In this document: positions 10,801-22,193 of the stretch, piece by piece
How positions within the stretch are numbered: position 1 is the stretch's first letter
Layout of the letters: every line of letters begins with the position of its first letter
Assembly (NCBI RefSeq): GCF_000003605.2
Contig: NW_003156234.1
Location: 503,843-535,043, forward strand
DNA length: 31,201 nucleotides
Reading direction: 5' to 3'
Source of the DNA: Saccoglossus kowalevskii
Lineage: Eukaryota > Hemichordata > Enteropneusta > Harrimaniidae
Program-made: the position numbers and the translations under genes
Notes under the pieces: generated by a model
The model's input: only the letters and a program-made list of their open reading frames with translations
Database searches by the model: none
Told to the model about the DNA's origin: nothing

Positions 10801-13800
10801 TTGTACTATATTATATGTGTAAGAGAATAAAGATTGAGTTGTTTCCATATTTAGGAAGGGACAAGTGTTCATACATGTACACGACTGAAGTAGGTATTAA
10901 TAAAACATGATCATACAACATAATATCGCAATTAAGTAAAAATAACATCCTAATATGAAAGTTGCATGAGAAAATGTACATGTCCAAGAACACCAAACAA
11001 ACATCTGACAAATGCACTACACTAGATAGTCAAATCCTCAAGAGAAAGAGACACGGACTCCATGGTAACCATGAAATGATATCAGGTATATCGAAAAGAG
11101 TGAACACATTCCACTGCGCATTTACTACACATATATCACTGTTAATGTTATACACACGTGCAGCTCCCTGGCTCTTGCTACCAAGGCATCCATTGCTTCT
11201 TTTGGCTGTGGTCCTGTGAATGCTGGTCGACCAGGCTGAAAACAAATCAGAGAATTGATGATTTGACATTTTTCCATTTCTTGTACGTGATAGTTCTTCG
11301 TGGAGCATTGCATGCAGACTAATATTCCCATTGAAAAAAAAATTACGTCTTTTTTAAAGATATTGTATAAAATGCTGGCTGATAATAAGCACTGTTTACT
11401 ACCTTGCATATGCCGGCTTTATGCCATGCTATTTTAGCTAGAGTGTCTCCTAAAGTGTCTGTATGGTCCAGGTCTAGAAGGTTGATACCAGTCACAACGG
11501 GATCTCGCACAACATTAGTCACGTCATATGCACCACCTACATTGACCTCAAGAACAACAGCTTCAACCTGCACAGAAAAATAACACTTAAATTTAAATGG
11601 CACTGGTCGTCGCGCCACGCATGCGCCAGATATGGTTCTCATATAAACAAAGATGGCGATTATGACTGTTGCGCACACAAACAAGTCAAACTGACACGAT
11701 ACCAAGCTTTAATTTGGTATTTATTTGGATGATTTTAGATTTTATACTCGAAAGAGTCATCGGTGGTAATTAGTGCAAATGGTGCCCAAGACAGAGTTTG
11801 TACTTGATTGAATTATAAAATCGCACTGGATTGTGGGAAAATCAACGTTTATCAACACAAATATCGCACATGCGCGGCTCGACGACTACCGCCCTTTAAC
11901 TATAATGATACAGTGTATAATAATACACCTAGACGATGGAATTGTTGGATCACAAGTGTTGGATCACCTCGTTCTGTTTATTGTGCCAGAATTGGCGAGT
12001 GCTGCGTCACCAGGAATGTTAATTACATACTAGATTATCGAAACCCATGCGAATTTATCAGATTAATGTTATAGTGAAACACTATTGAAAGCATGTTTGT
12101 TGTTGAATGTGGGGCCCGAGGTAGGCATAAGTTCTCAACTTGTGTAAAATCTCTTTTCATGTATGAGAATGTGAGTATTGTAAATATATGCGAAAATAAC
12201 ACAGTAACATTTGAACTATTATGAATACTGTCGAAGTCAATAAATATCAAATCAAATCTTACCTTTTCCTGTAAGAACACGTGAAATGCCATAATTGTCT
12301 GAAATGTAGCAACGAACGGCATAGATCCGTTAAATTGATCTTTAGAAGATTCTAATTTTCTATATACATCAAAAAAATATTTGCTATAATCATCTCTTGT
12401 TAGAGGCACACCATTAATTCGGAATCTTTCACGAATTTCCAGCAAATGTGGGGAGCTGCGGAAAACGGGAAAATGTGTTTATTATGTTATTACAAGTTTG
12501 TGTCGATGTGGATCCAGTCACCATAGAAACATCATAAAGGTATGGATGCATTCACTGGAGTTTGCAGGGATAACCAAGGATTGGATGATTGAAGTAATGT
12601 GTAACTGGTTACCATGAAAATAAACCAATCTGGATGGATATTTCAATAATAACTCAAACAGTTATGGACATGTGAACAAGTACCAATTGGTTAGAGGCTG
12701 GTTGAGAATAAGAATAATAATGCTTTAGTGACTACTGCCAGATAACTAAGAAGTTGACAAATGTTCCTGACATATTTAGAAGAGTTGTCCTTTAAACATA
12801 AGCCAAGATCCAAAAAGATCCTGACACACCTGTAATGGGGACATTCAAAACATCTCACATATGAAATGTCATTAAGACTATTTGATTCCTGGAATGAGTT
12901 AAACCCGCCAACTTTGTGAATAGCAGAATTATTCCAGCATTTGTAGAGAAAATATTTTATCTTTGAGTGAGTCGCGGTTACTAGAATATGTTAACAAATC
13001 AAAGACAATTAATGTAATTATGTACTGGTATTATTGTTGCATACCTGTAGAATCCTGTTCTTATCCCATGTGCCCGTAATATGCTTTCGCAGAAGGCGCA
13101 TACAGACCCTTTGCCCTTCGTACCACTTACATGAATAATGGAAAGACCGTCGATATCATCAAGCTGAGAACAAAATAAACCAATTGCAATCAAGGGTGAA
13201 TGTTGAGCATGTTCTTGCATATTGTTGGATATTTGACAATGATTTCGAATCTCCCTTATATACACGAATTGAACCTCCAAGAATTCCATCTATTTTGGAA
13301 ATGGATACCAAGTTCTATTATGTGAGAGCTACACAATATGAACAACATTCCAATCGTTGTGCTATTTAAACAGTATATTTATTAAATAACATTTACATAA
13401 TCCTATAATTGTGTATAGAATACATAACAATAACTTTGCATAGAATATACGAGGTAATAACCTTGTATGAGGTACAATGAAACAAGTCATCTGAAGATGA
13501 CACAGCCCCCACTTGTCAGATGTGATTATAGTTGATTATGAATTATAAAGTTTGAATGCATAAAATCGGGTAGGAAGATTAAGTTGAAAATCAACATTAC
13601 AAGGCACATAATCCACAAGATATTAACAAAAATTAAAAATTAATTAAATATGCAAATCAGCCCATTAATTAGATTGAAACTCAATATTGCATGGCACATA
13701 TCTTATATTGACAGATCAAGTAAGTCTATACCAAATTTGGTCTCATTCGAAAAATTAGTTCACAAGATATTAAAAAAAAAAATCAAAATTAATTAAATAT

Positions 13801-15408
13801 GCAAATTAGCTCGTTAATTAAATTAAAACTCAATATTGCATAGCATATATCCTATATTGACAAATCAATGTGGACTATAAGTTCAAATTAATAATTAATT
13901 ATGCATCATTGAAGTCATACAAGGCATCTCTGAGAAATACCAATGGACAGACAAAATCCATGATTAACAATCAAAATGGCTGCCAGTCGGCCATATTTGA
14001 TTATTTCAAAAAAGTTAAATAACGTGCACATGTATGGTTGACCACTATGTCTTTGTACCAAGTTTCAAAAAAATCGGTCAGCCATCTCCGAGAAATCACT
14101 CGGGACGGACTGACGAAGGTGAAACTACCAGACCCCCGGACTTTGTCCGGGTGGCGGCTAATAATAAGGGACAGTAACATTGTATAGGCGATTTCTTTCT
14201 CTTCTGCATCAACTGTCAGTCAAGAATTATTTACAAGATTTACAATGCATTTGAATGTTTCAAATATATACACATAAAACAGTGTTAGTGTTCCTAATTA
14301 ACAATGAATACTAATTAAAAAACAATCAAAATCATTACTCACGGTGATATCAGCTCTTTTCAGATCATCTATAAATTCTGGTATTTGTCGACTAGCATAC
14401 CACCCACCATCCTCGATTACTTTCTTGATAAGTTCTTTGTTTTGTGGAAGAGTACGCAGAATTCTAAGAGCTTCCTGTTAACATATATGTCATAAACACA
14501 ATCGGAAACAGCGCTCTGACAGATGGAACCATACTCGTGTATTGCACATATGCTTTGAAAATTGTTTTATTATACTTTAGATGACGGTTGAGCATTTAGT
14601 TTTTTCTATATTTAACGATATTTGTGTACGATTCATTTTCTATATTCTTCTGCAATTGTTATAATGTGACTCATATTTTAGGCTACGTAAGATAAACTTT
14701 AAATTATGCCTACTTTTGTGGGAATAGTGTATTGTCGGAGAAATAAAAAAAACACAAAGACAAATACAAGAGGTTTCCATTATAAATATTCGAACGCTTA
14801 CATAACCGACGAGATCAATCAGCTCCATTTGAACACTAATTCCTTTATGAGCGTGATATTATCACTCATGACATCATCCAGGTTATGGCGGGGGAGTCGT
14901 CACCTGCGCATGCGTCAGATGGCCATAGCAGGTCATTGTTTACAAACAAGCGTCTACCCATGAGCTTTTGCGTTTTTAGCGTGTGTTGTTATCGTCGCTT
15001 GGGNNNNNNNNNNNNNNNNNNNNNNNNNNNNNNNNNNNNNNNNNNNNNNNNNNNNNNNNNNNNNNNNNNNNNNNNNNNNNNNNNNNNNNNNNNNNNNNNN
15101 NNNNNNNNNNNNNNNNNNNNNNNNNNNNNNNNNNNNNNNNNNNNNNNNNNNNNNNNNNNNNNNNNNNNNNNNNNNNNNNNNNNNNNNNNNNNNNNNNNNN
15201 NNNNNNNNNNNNNNNNNNNNNNNNNNNNNNNNNNNNNNNNNNNNNNGACCCTATATTATTATTATATATTATTCTAATGACACAGAAAGCCGATTGAAAA
15301 GCAAGCAACGTGCAATATGCAGATTACAAGCCGCGTTTGTATTGCGATGAACGTGTGGCGGAATAACAAGGCGTATACATTACTCACCCAATAGTTATCG
15401 TCCGACAT
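7889..15408 (-). CDS. FPGS: Folylpolyglutamate synthase, complete 11-exon gene (524 aa)
   Basis: FPGS ligates glutamates onto folates using ATP, retaining them in the cell. Exons in transcript order: 15388-15408, 14343-14474, 13045-13163, 12263-12455, 11403-11567, 11158-11235, 10566-10710, 9804-9914, 8968-9118, 8684-8829 and 7889-8202. They join without a break into 524 codons plus TGA. The start MSDDNYW has an in-frame TGA four codons upstream in genomic DNA, giving a cytosolic-type start. A mitochondrial leader exon was not found. Motifs: ATP P-loop GTKGKGS (65-71); SSPHL (91-95); EVNVGGAYDVTN with E162; DHTDTLGD with H190; IAWHKAGI with K205, the expected carbamylated lysine; WPGRTQ (328-333); YLDGAHT (343-349); VLVTGSLHLV near the end. 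Odd residues: N164 where Gly is usual, TRGRD (384-388) for the family's TGDRD, and LVATVIK for LVGGV.K. Donors GTGTGT (after exon 6) and GTGGGC (after exon 10) are weak. The length is near that of animal cytosolic FPGS. Confidence 0.93.
8270..8402. mobile_element. Short family A MITE in FPGS intron 10
   Basis: It begins GAAGGGCGGCAGTCGTCGCG and ends CTGCGCGACGACCACCGCGC. The flanks are TTGA (decayed) on the left and TTAA (8399-8402) on the right. It is about 130 bp, an internally different or deleted relative of the copies of about 300 bp. It lies 68 nt from the acceptor of the last FPGS exon. Confidence 0.65.
10118..10358. mobile_element. hAT-like MITE in FPGS intron 7
   Basis: Element 10124-10352 starts CAGTGGCGG and ends CCGCCTCTG, short imperfect inverted repeats. 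TCGTTT occurs directly outside both ends (10118-10123 and 10353-10358). The GGGG/CCCC-rich ends and CAGTGGCGG start resemble non-autonomous hAT elements. The internal ORF is not a real gene. Confidence 0.6.
11593..11899. mobile_element. TTAA MITE family A copy 3 in FPGS intron 4
   Basis: Same orientation as the copy at 460-766. Inner termini are CACTGGTCGTCGCGCCACGC and CGGCTCGACGACTACCGCCC. TTAA lies at 11593-11596 and 11896-11899. It ends 25 nt from the acceptor of FPGS exon 11403-11567, so the intron's 3' region is mostly transposon. Confidence 0.75.
13482..14165 (+). mobile_element. Hairpin-ended element with tandem core, copy 1 (FPGS intron 2)
   Basis: The 5' end reads ACAAGTCATC...ATGACACAGCCCCCAC. 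An AT-rich core holds two repeats about 148 bp apart (ACAAGATATTA at 13614 and 13762, each followed by AATTAAATATGCAAAT). The 3' end has GGACGGACTGACG and a hairpin (CCCGGAC/GTCCGGG, 14130-14159) followed by AATAAT. The same plan occurs at 27623-28668 and, reversed, at 22194-23665. It resembles bivalve pearl elements and non-autonomous Helentrons; that assignment is inference. Confidence 0.6.
14887..15003. mobile_element. Family B MITE fragment cut by the assembly gap
   Basis: The sequence GGCGGGGGAGTCGTCACCTG through the CGTCGCTTGGG core matches the element at 2762-2892 almost base for base, then enters the N run. It lies in FPGS intron 1. Confidence 0.7.
15004..15246. other. Assembly gap
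   Basis: 243 N bases inside FPGS intron 1. The gap begins inside a repeated MITE, which probably caused the assembly break. No FPGS coding sequence is missing there, because the flanking exons join in frame. Confidence 1.
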
Positions 15409-16293
15409 GTTTAAATGTCAAATTAGTCTGAAGATCTGATACAGATGAAAGATCCAACGAACACTCCTGAATAATTCCAAAAAAAATATATAGGAATGAA
15501 ATAAAATTTAACAAGCATGCAGAATATATATGGGTTGGGGTTATTCGCAAATCAACAAATCGCGAATCACAGATCAACGAATTGCAATTCCAAGAAATCC
15601 CAAAAGAATTGTGTTAAAATGTGTTAGCATCTCCATAAGAATGTTATTTTAAGTACATACAACATAAGTGTAATAAGAAGACATTGGGGTTAAAGCTGGA
15701 GAACAGTAAGGAATCCATACAGTGCAAAACTTCTTGTGGGGTTTCAAAAGTTGTAAAAATAATAATTACTATAAAATTTGTTTTCAAAATGACAGCATAT
15801 ATAGAATTGCGCATCTCAGATCAAATATACTTTTGTTACCAATAAAATAAAAACAAATGTATTTGAAAAATGACACTGGGCGACACTGTAATGGCATTCC
15901 AGGTGGTCTACTTTTTAATTCAGCAAGAATTGTTAATTATTGGCAATTCTGCAATAGTTTCTTTCGTCTTGGGTGGCCCAACTGGCGGCGTAGAAAGTCT
16001 GTGTAGTTGGATACAATGAAAATGTCCTCCTAAGATATTTGATAATTATTTTTTGAAATTTTGAACCCCAAATAAGCGCCCATCACCCGTGAAATCCCCA
16101 GGACGATTTTTCGGATGGCCGAATTTACGGCAGAATCCGGTATTATATAAAGAAAGTATTATTATGGACATCTCGCGCATATTGCCGATGTTTTATACTT
16201 GTTTGTAGTTTGCATATGAAAGTAGTTGTTGATGCCCCTCCTATTATTCGACGTCGTTGACAATGCGATAACAATGCCACTCGCACTGTGCAC
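15409..16293. other. Upstream region of the first FPGS gene
   Basis: An in-frame TGA (minus strand, 15418-15420) precedes the FPGS ATG. No convincing TATA box, CpG-rich promoter or leader-peptide exon was recognised. The segment near 16060-16145 (AAATAAGCGCCCATC, CCGAATTTACGGCAG) looks like a decayed repeat, but its ends were not found. Confidence 0.4.
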
Positions 16294-16362
16294 ATTTTAG
16301 CACTAGATCTAGTGCCATTTTAGCGCTAGATCTAGTGCCATTTTAGCACTAGATCTAGTACT
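16294..16362. repeat. Three tandem 23-bp units, each with a 16-bp palindrome
   Basis: The unit ATTTTAGCACTAGATCTAGTGCC begins at 16294, 16317 and 16340 (the third is less exact). Its core GCACTAGATCTAGTGC is a perfect palindrome in unit 1, and units 2 and 3 each differ by one base. CCACTCGCACT flanks the array on both sides (about 16277 and 16391). Confidence 0.85.
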
Positions 16363-17316
16363 TTTTCGAATTAGTGCTACTAGCACTAGCCACTCGCACT
16401 ACGCCCATTTCGACACATTTACATCTTACCTACATGAATACAAACAGATAATGTTGGCAATGAGAAATATATAACAACATAAAACTTGTCATGCACGTGT
16501 GATGGGTAAATTTGATGTCTTGAAACCCTTCACTTAGGCATCCGGGACTAACAAAAAACACAGAAGCTCAATTCGTGTCACCTTCGATTCTCGTTCGCCA
16601 AGACAGCTTCAAATCCCTTTATTAACTTCTCAACTTCTTAGCCATTTACAAGGAAGTATCAAAGCTACAAGGCGTTGCCTCAAATCAAACAGCCAATCAC
16701 ATGAAAGTTTTACACGTCATAACACAATTGATTAATCGTTACTATATTAGGAAAACTACCATCATAGTGTCAACGTCAGTTTATATTTATAGGCGCTAAT
16801 GGTCTTGCAATAACATTCCACAGTTGACATTCATATACATCATTCGTTCAGGACCCTGGCCACAACTAGTATATGTTTGTAGCTATGCTTCTCGCAAAAA
16901 TGTCAGTTCGGCAAAAGAAAACGTTGGAAGAATAATCATTAAATCATTGTACTTTTAGCTGAAACTTATAGTAAATTGGTTATAACTGTCAAATTTAACC
17001 TGTAATCAAAAATGGCGGCAAAACCATCTGACCAATCGCAATGCGCTATATATAATTTATTCAAAATGACTTTGCTGTGTGGACACGTGGTGTGAACACG
17101 TCACTCTGACCCAGAATGCCACAGTAGCAGAATGCGTTGTTATTAAATAACAAAAAAGAAATTGCAATATAAAATATTTCATGGTAACAAATCAGTGCTG
17201 TGAATGTTCTGATGACTGTTGTTCGAAATTGTAAACAATGAAAGATGAATATTAGATAAGAAAATCTGATTTTTGTTGATAAATTCAGAAATATGGCAAG
17301 GCATTTTGGTTTGTTT

Positions 17317-17850
17317 GCAACAGCCAAAAAACTAATTTTTTGCTAGCTTCGCGCCAAATGTATCTCCTCCTACAAATTTAAAATACAACACCTCAGATAC
17401 AGCTCATAGCTTCTGTGATTTTTTTAGCTGGCCCGATTTGGTTAAAACCTCGCATACAAGTCACACCTTCACTCTAGTTAGATTCTAAAATCTGGAAAAA
17501 AAATTTGCCCAACCGTTTCCATGGCAACAGCCACAAATTATTTTTTGAATACCTTGGCGCAAAATGCATTTCACCCTTCAATTCTAGGATTAAAATGCAA
17601 TACTCAGTTTGAGGGTTGGCAAACATTTATTGTTTTTTATGTATATTTTCATTACCGAAAATTTTACCCCAAATTTCATCAGCAACGGCTTTTAACTTCC
17701 CTGTGATTATTTTGGCTTGGCTGATTTTGTTCATACTCATCACTGCCATGGCAACAGACAAAAAACTTATTTTTTAATACTTTTGCCCCAAATTTATTAC
17801 CTCCTATCAGTCTTATATTAGCAGTGCTCGGCAGCTTTTTTTTATTTTGG
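17317..17850. repeat. Diverged tandem repeat, ~207-227 bp unit
   Basis: GCAACAGCCAAAAAAC-type unit starts recur at 17317, 17524 and 17751. Each is followed by a TTTTTT stretch, a CGCCAAAT/CCCCAAAT block and, later, TGTGATT..TTTAGCTGG-like text. There are about 2.5 copies and no coding potential. Confidence 0.6.
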
Positions 17851-18002
17851 CTACGTTGTGCACTGGTCAGAGATCACCGGCGCCTACATTGTTACAACTG
17901 TATCAACGTAATCCCAACGCAACTTTGAACTATGAATGAACTGTAAATGCTGCCTTCAATCTAGAAAATACTATCGCAAAACGGTTGGAAATAATAAATG
18001 TA

Positions 18003-18175
18003 ACAGCAGAATACGTCCTAGTTATAAAGTAAAGTGACTTCTAAAGACTGAATGGATTTTGCGAACTTCGTATACGGGGTCCGGTTTTAGTTTTAAAGTG
18101 ACGTTAGCTTCACGTTCACGACATCCCATGGAAACAACCGAAAACATGTTTGTTTTTTTGAGCGGATCGCCAACC
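18003..18175. repeat. Dispersed direct repeat, copy 1
   Basis: It shares CAGAATACGTCCTA, GACTTCTAAAGACTGAATG, TTGCGAACTTCGTATACGGG, CCGAAAACATGTT and GAGCGGA in the same order with 19218-19390. The two lie about 1.2 kb apart in the same orientation. They could be terminal repeats of a small non-autonomous LTR element or two copies of another repeat. Confidence 0.65.
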
Positions 18176-19217
18176 AGCCTACCGGCTTGTATATACTAAT
18201 ATATAAACAAGTCTTGCCATGAGTATAATTCCTTGCAATATGCCAAATCAGTTAAATTTGTGTATACACTGTAAAGGTGAAATGTAAGTACAGGTAAAAT
18301 GAAGTGAAAATCTAAATGGCATGTAAAATAAATGTGAAAGATACCATAGGGTCTAAATATATGTTAATACTATTATGGATAGAAATGCCATCTCATACAT
18401 TGCATGCATAAAAATAGCAGCAATTGGGTACGCAGTGGTGTACAATCCATTATACGAAAACTGTATCCATATTTCAATAGATGGGCTGGACATGAAATGG
18501 ATGAGAAATATACAAGAATATTTGTTTACTTTTTTGTTTTTAAATGACAAAAAATGGCATACTCAGAAGTTAATTACAGTGAATGCTATCGTGGCGTAGT
18601 GCATAATATGATTAAAAGTAGACTGATTGCAATGTTAGCATGGAAAATATTGTTTATAACTTATAGAATGAGCTGCGTTTAAATATTGAAACATTAACAT
18701 GCATGATACACAGTATGCGAGGTATGTAATTAGTTGCATAAATGAAACACACTAAATGAGAAATGAAAGAAAGGGAGATTGCGATTGGCGTTCTTTGCGT
18801 TCAGTATTACTTTAGCGGCCGTCCCTCAGCAAAATAATTTAGCCCAGAAATTTTCAGTGTCAAAACCGCGGAACTATCCGTCTTTACGTAGTCTTGGAAG
18901 TCTGAATTACGGAACAAAGTACAGGACGACAAAGCTGAAATATCCAAAATCCAACACACACCAACAATCTAATCAAATCACTCAAAAGTAACTATTCGTG
19001 GTATATTTTAAGTCTAACCGTACCGGGAGTGACAACTTACTACTCTAAATATTTGAGTACTGTACATAACACTTATCTTTTGATCTGCGTTATAATTTCT
19101 ATATATAGCCTTATTTAGCATTATCATGTGCATAGTTACTGTGTAGTATATATCTGATTGAGACGAGTTTAATAAAACACAATACCACTAGTCACCGGTA
19201 TACTGCACAAGTCGGAA

Positions 19218-19390
19218 TAAAGCAGAATACGTCCTAATAATAAAGTAAAATGACTTCTAAAGACTGAATGTTTTTGCGAACTTCGTATACGGGGGCCGGT
19301 TTTAGTTATAAACCGACATTAGATTCTCGTTCATGTACTACCAGCCGAAAACATGTTGCTTGTTTTCGAGCGGAGCGGGTCGCCAACGCT
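19218..19390. repeat. Dispersed direct repeat, copy 2
   Basis: Partner of 18003-18175, with about the same length and order of blocks and scattered substitutions. No reverse transcriptase or primer-binding site is evident between them. Confidence 0.65.
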
Positions 19391-20206
19391 TGTCCAATAT
19401 TATATTATATCAGTCACTGTACACATAATTGCTTGGTTGTTTTCTGAACACAGGACAACACACGCAAATTTTCAAATAATGTTATCAATATTGCGGAGTG
19501 TAATTTAATAATCCATTACTAAACAGGGCGGTAAGCTATATCTTCTTCCCCTTTCTGCGTAAAAAAACATCAAATCCCAGAATTTGAGTAGTCCGCAAGC
19601 CAATGTTATAGACACAAAAATGTCATACTCACTTGTTTCAAAGCAACAACCCAGCTATGTACAGTGCCTGCACATTAGATACATTTCTCTATATCTGACC
19701 AGTTTATAGTAGCGATTATTATACGAGGAGTTTTATTTAGTAAAATATTTAAAAAACGACTCCCTAACACAGTGTGTATTATGACGGACTTGCAATTTCC
19801 ACAAACAGTGCTGCTTCGTACAGCTACTAACAACCACAAAGGTATTTAATATTAACGTCATGTAAATTGTAACATGTAAATTGTAACAGACGAACATGTT
19901 ATATGAACGTAGGAATTTTTGTACTTGTTTAATGAGATAGGTAATTATGTTGAGGCAGCTGAAAATGTGAATATTGGAACAAATGCATAAAATTAAGAAA
20001 ATAGCGTGAAAGTGAGCATAAGATGATAAAATCAAATAAAATGAATGTGCAACCAGCCATTCAAATCATTTGAAAACGTTTAATTCGTTGGTTTGTTGTT
20101 TCGATAGTAACATGATAAATGGTGACAAAATCAAATGGGAATGTTAAAATAATATAATAAAAATGGTGAATGTTCTTGGCATTGGTTTGACCCAACAAAT
20201 AATATG

Positions 20207-20348
20207 ACAGAACCCCACACCCTGCCCATGACTTTTGTTGCGGGATGCGGTGTATTCTGCTGTACTTTCACTCGTGAAATTACGACCGCATGAAATACTA
20301 GTAACTTCCATACGCAACGAAAGCCACGGGGAGGGTGTGGGGTTCTGT
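20207..20348. mobile_element. 142-bp fold-back MITE
   Basis: The 36-bp arms (20207-20242 and 20313-20348) are inverted with four mismatches. The ends are ACAGAACCCCACACCC and GGGTGTGGGGTTCTGT, around a loop of about 70 bp. No clear target duplication was seen. Short ORFs crossing it are not genes. Confidence 0.7.
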
Positions 20349-22193
20349 TACTATTACATATGTTCCATATTTGATTATCTCATATTAAAGAAAGAACGTG
20401 CAACAAACCGGGATGGAATTTAGGTCGGGAACCTAATTGCCCATTAATATGTTTTAAGACATCGTTACGCCCTAGCAACGCATGTCTGTGTGAAAATAAA
20501 ATAACCATAGTCTAATCTGAGTCACTGTCCGAATAAATAACTCGTGGACGTTTAGTTGGGACCACGACAGAACCAGAACTTGAACTTCAACTGGGCGACT
20601 ATGATACATAATTTATGTTGAAGTTAAAAGTTCCTCCACTGAGTTGTGCATTGGCAAACATGCCGTGCAACTGCGGTACTCCCACAGGGAGCCCAGGAAC
20701 TATGATCAACTGTACGCAGTCTCTATGAGCGGACGGAGGGATGGTATCGGCTGGTATCTAGCTGAAAATAGACAAGGGATGAAGGCTGCAGCCAGCTCAC
20801 ATTTTTTACACTGGAAAAGCAGTAGAACAGAATCAAGAATAAAATCTATAAAAAATACCAGGTTGAAGAATATTAATTGCTCTTTCAAATTAGCAGAATA
20901 AATGAAAAAAACTACACAAATTGACTCCATTTATGAATATTTAACGGTTGGCCCGAACGCACTGTCTCCAGAGCTTGAGTGATCCAACAATCAGGAGAAT
21001 GAAGCTGATTTTTTCTTTCTGCAACTTCATTTCCATCGTCAAAGTCCATCCCCGGGAGTTGATCCACCTGCTTTTCCCTTGGTACCATTTTTTGGGTGTG
21101 AAATATCCACAGATTGTCTGAAAAGGGGTAGGCAATTTGAGTTTATCTCTGTTTGATAAGGGGTAGGGGTTTCAAACAACCAGCTACACACCCCTGTCAG
21201 TATTTTTTGAAAATAATCAAAATAAACTGCAGTACATATGTAATAATGGAGTTTAGTTATGGCGGCTATAGTGCTTAGGTACATGTGTAATAACTCTTGA
21301 CTGATTTTAGGCTTTTAGTTTTCCGAAACTAAATCAAATTATCCAAAGATGCATCAATAACGACAGGAACGAATACCTGTCAAGCTAAACTGTGAAAAGA
21401 TTCATGCACAAAGCTTGCCTAAGTGTGGGCGTTTCAAACCGCTTCTCATTGTACCAGGGCTCTGGCAGGATATTTCCGGCAGAGCTACTTAACATAGGTG
21501 TGTCTATCAAATATATTCTGCCCAACAGAATCACAATATGCATGTATTGTGAAACTGTAGAAACTGAAATAATCATTTCAAAATGTAATATTCAATATGA
21601 GATTCTATGCAATGTGGCAAAGATGCACAAATTCTAAACAATGCTATTTGACGATTCATTCGTGGAGTCTATATGCATGTTACCTTAGTTACACATCTTT
21701 ATCCCCATTTTGATGAGACCGGTAATTAAAGCTTGACTGAATCATAGATCTTATAATATCAAGATCAGACTAATATGTAAAATTTGTGGCAAGTAATATG
21801 AACTTTATTGAGAAATAAAACAAGTAAATCGAGTAAGAGCGGGAAAAACGTTAGTTTACAATCCTAGCAGATTTAACAAACACGCTTGGCAGTAAGTAGA
21901 CTGAGATGAGCGTTACATGTATTACCAAGTTCCAGATTGTTAAAGCATCAGTCATCAGCAGAACACATTAGAATTACGAGGACAATTTACTTTTTACAAC
22001 ACTTTTTTTTAACAACTCTGGAAAAATTTGTTTTTTTTAGCCTGCGTGCAACATTCCCTGAATGGTTGATATGTGTGCCTGGAATGCATTGTCCATTCAA
22101 TACTAAAGCCAGGTGGAAAAACAAAACTGTTTCCAACAATCTATCCTGAAAAATTCTGTGCAAGGAACATTTTCAATACAAAACTACAACGTC
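20349..22193. other. Intergenic DNA, nothing recognised
   Basis: Several ORFs of 60-85 codons occur, but none shows a protein-family motif or plausible splice structure. G/C-richer patches near 20650-20760 and 21040-21200 may be old repeats. Confidence 0.4.

Noticed and set aside
12035-12445. 136-codon minus ORF as a stand-alone gene
   Set aside because: Its first 61 residues are FPGS exon 12263-12455; the rest is read-through into intron.
14885-15308. ORFs of 104-130 codons on both strands
   Set aside because: They are mostly N-gap translated as X and are flanked by a MITE; no real codons support them.
18353-18991. ORFs of 65-74 codons in the intergenic region
   Set aside because: They are AT-rich, without motifs or splice context; such lengths are expected by chance.
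20235-20423. 62-codon plus ORF
   Set aside because: It runs through the 142-bp fold-back MITE at 20207-20348 and has no protein-like features beyond that.
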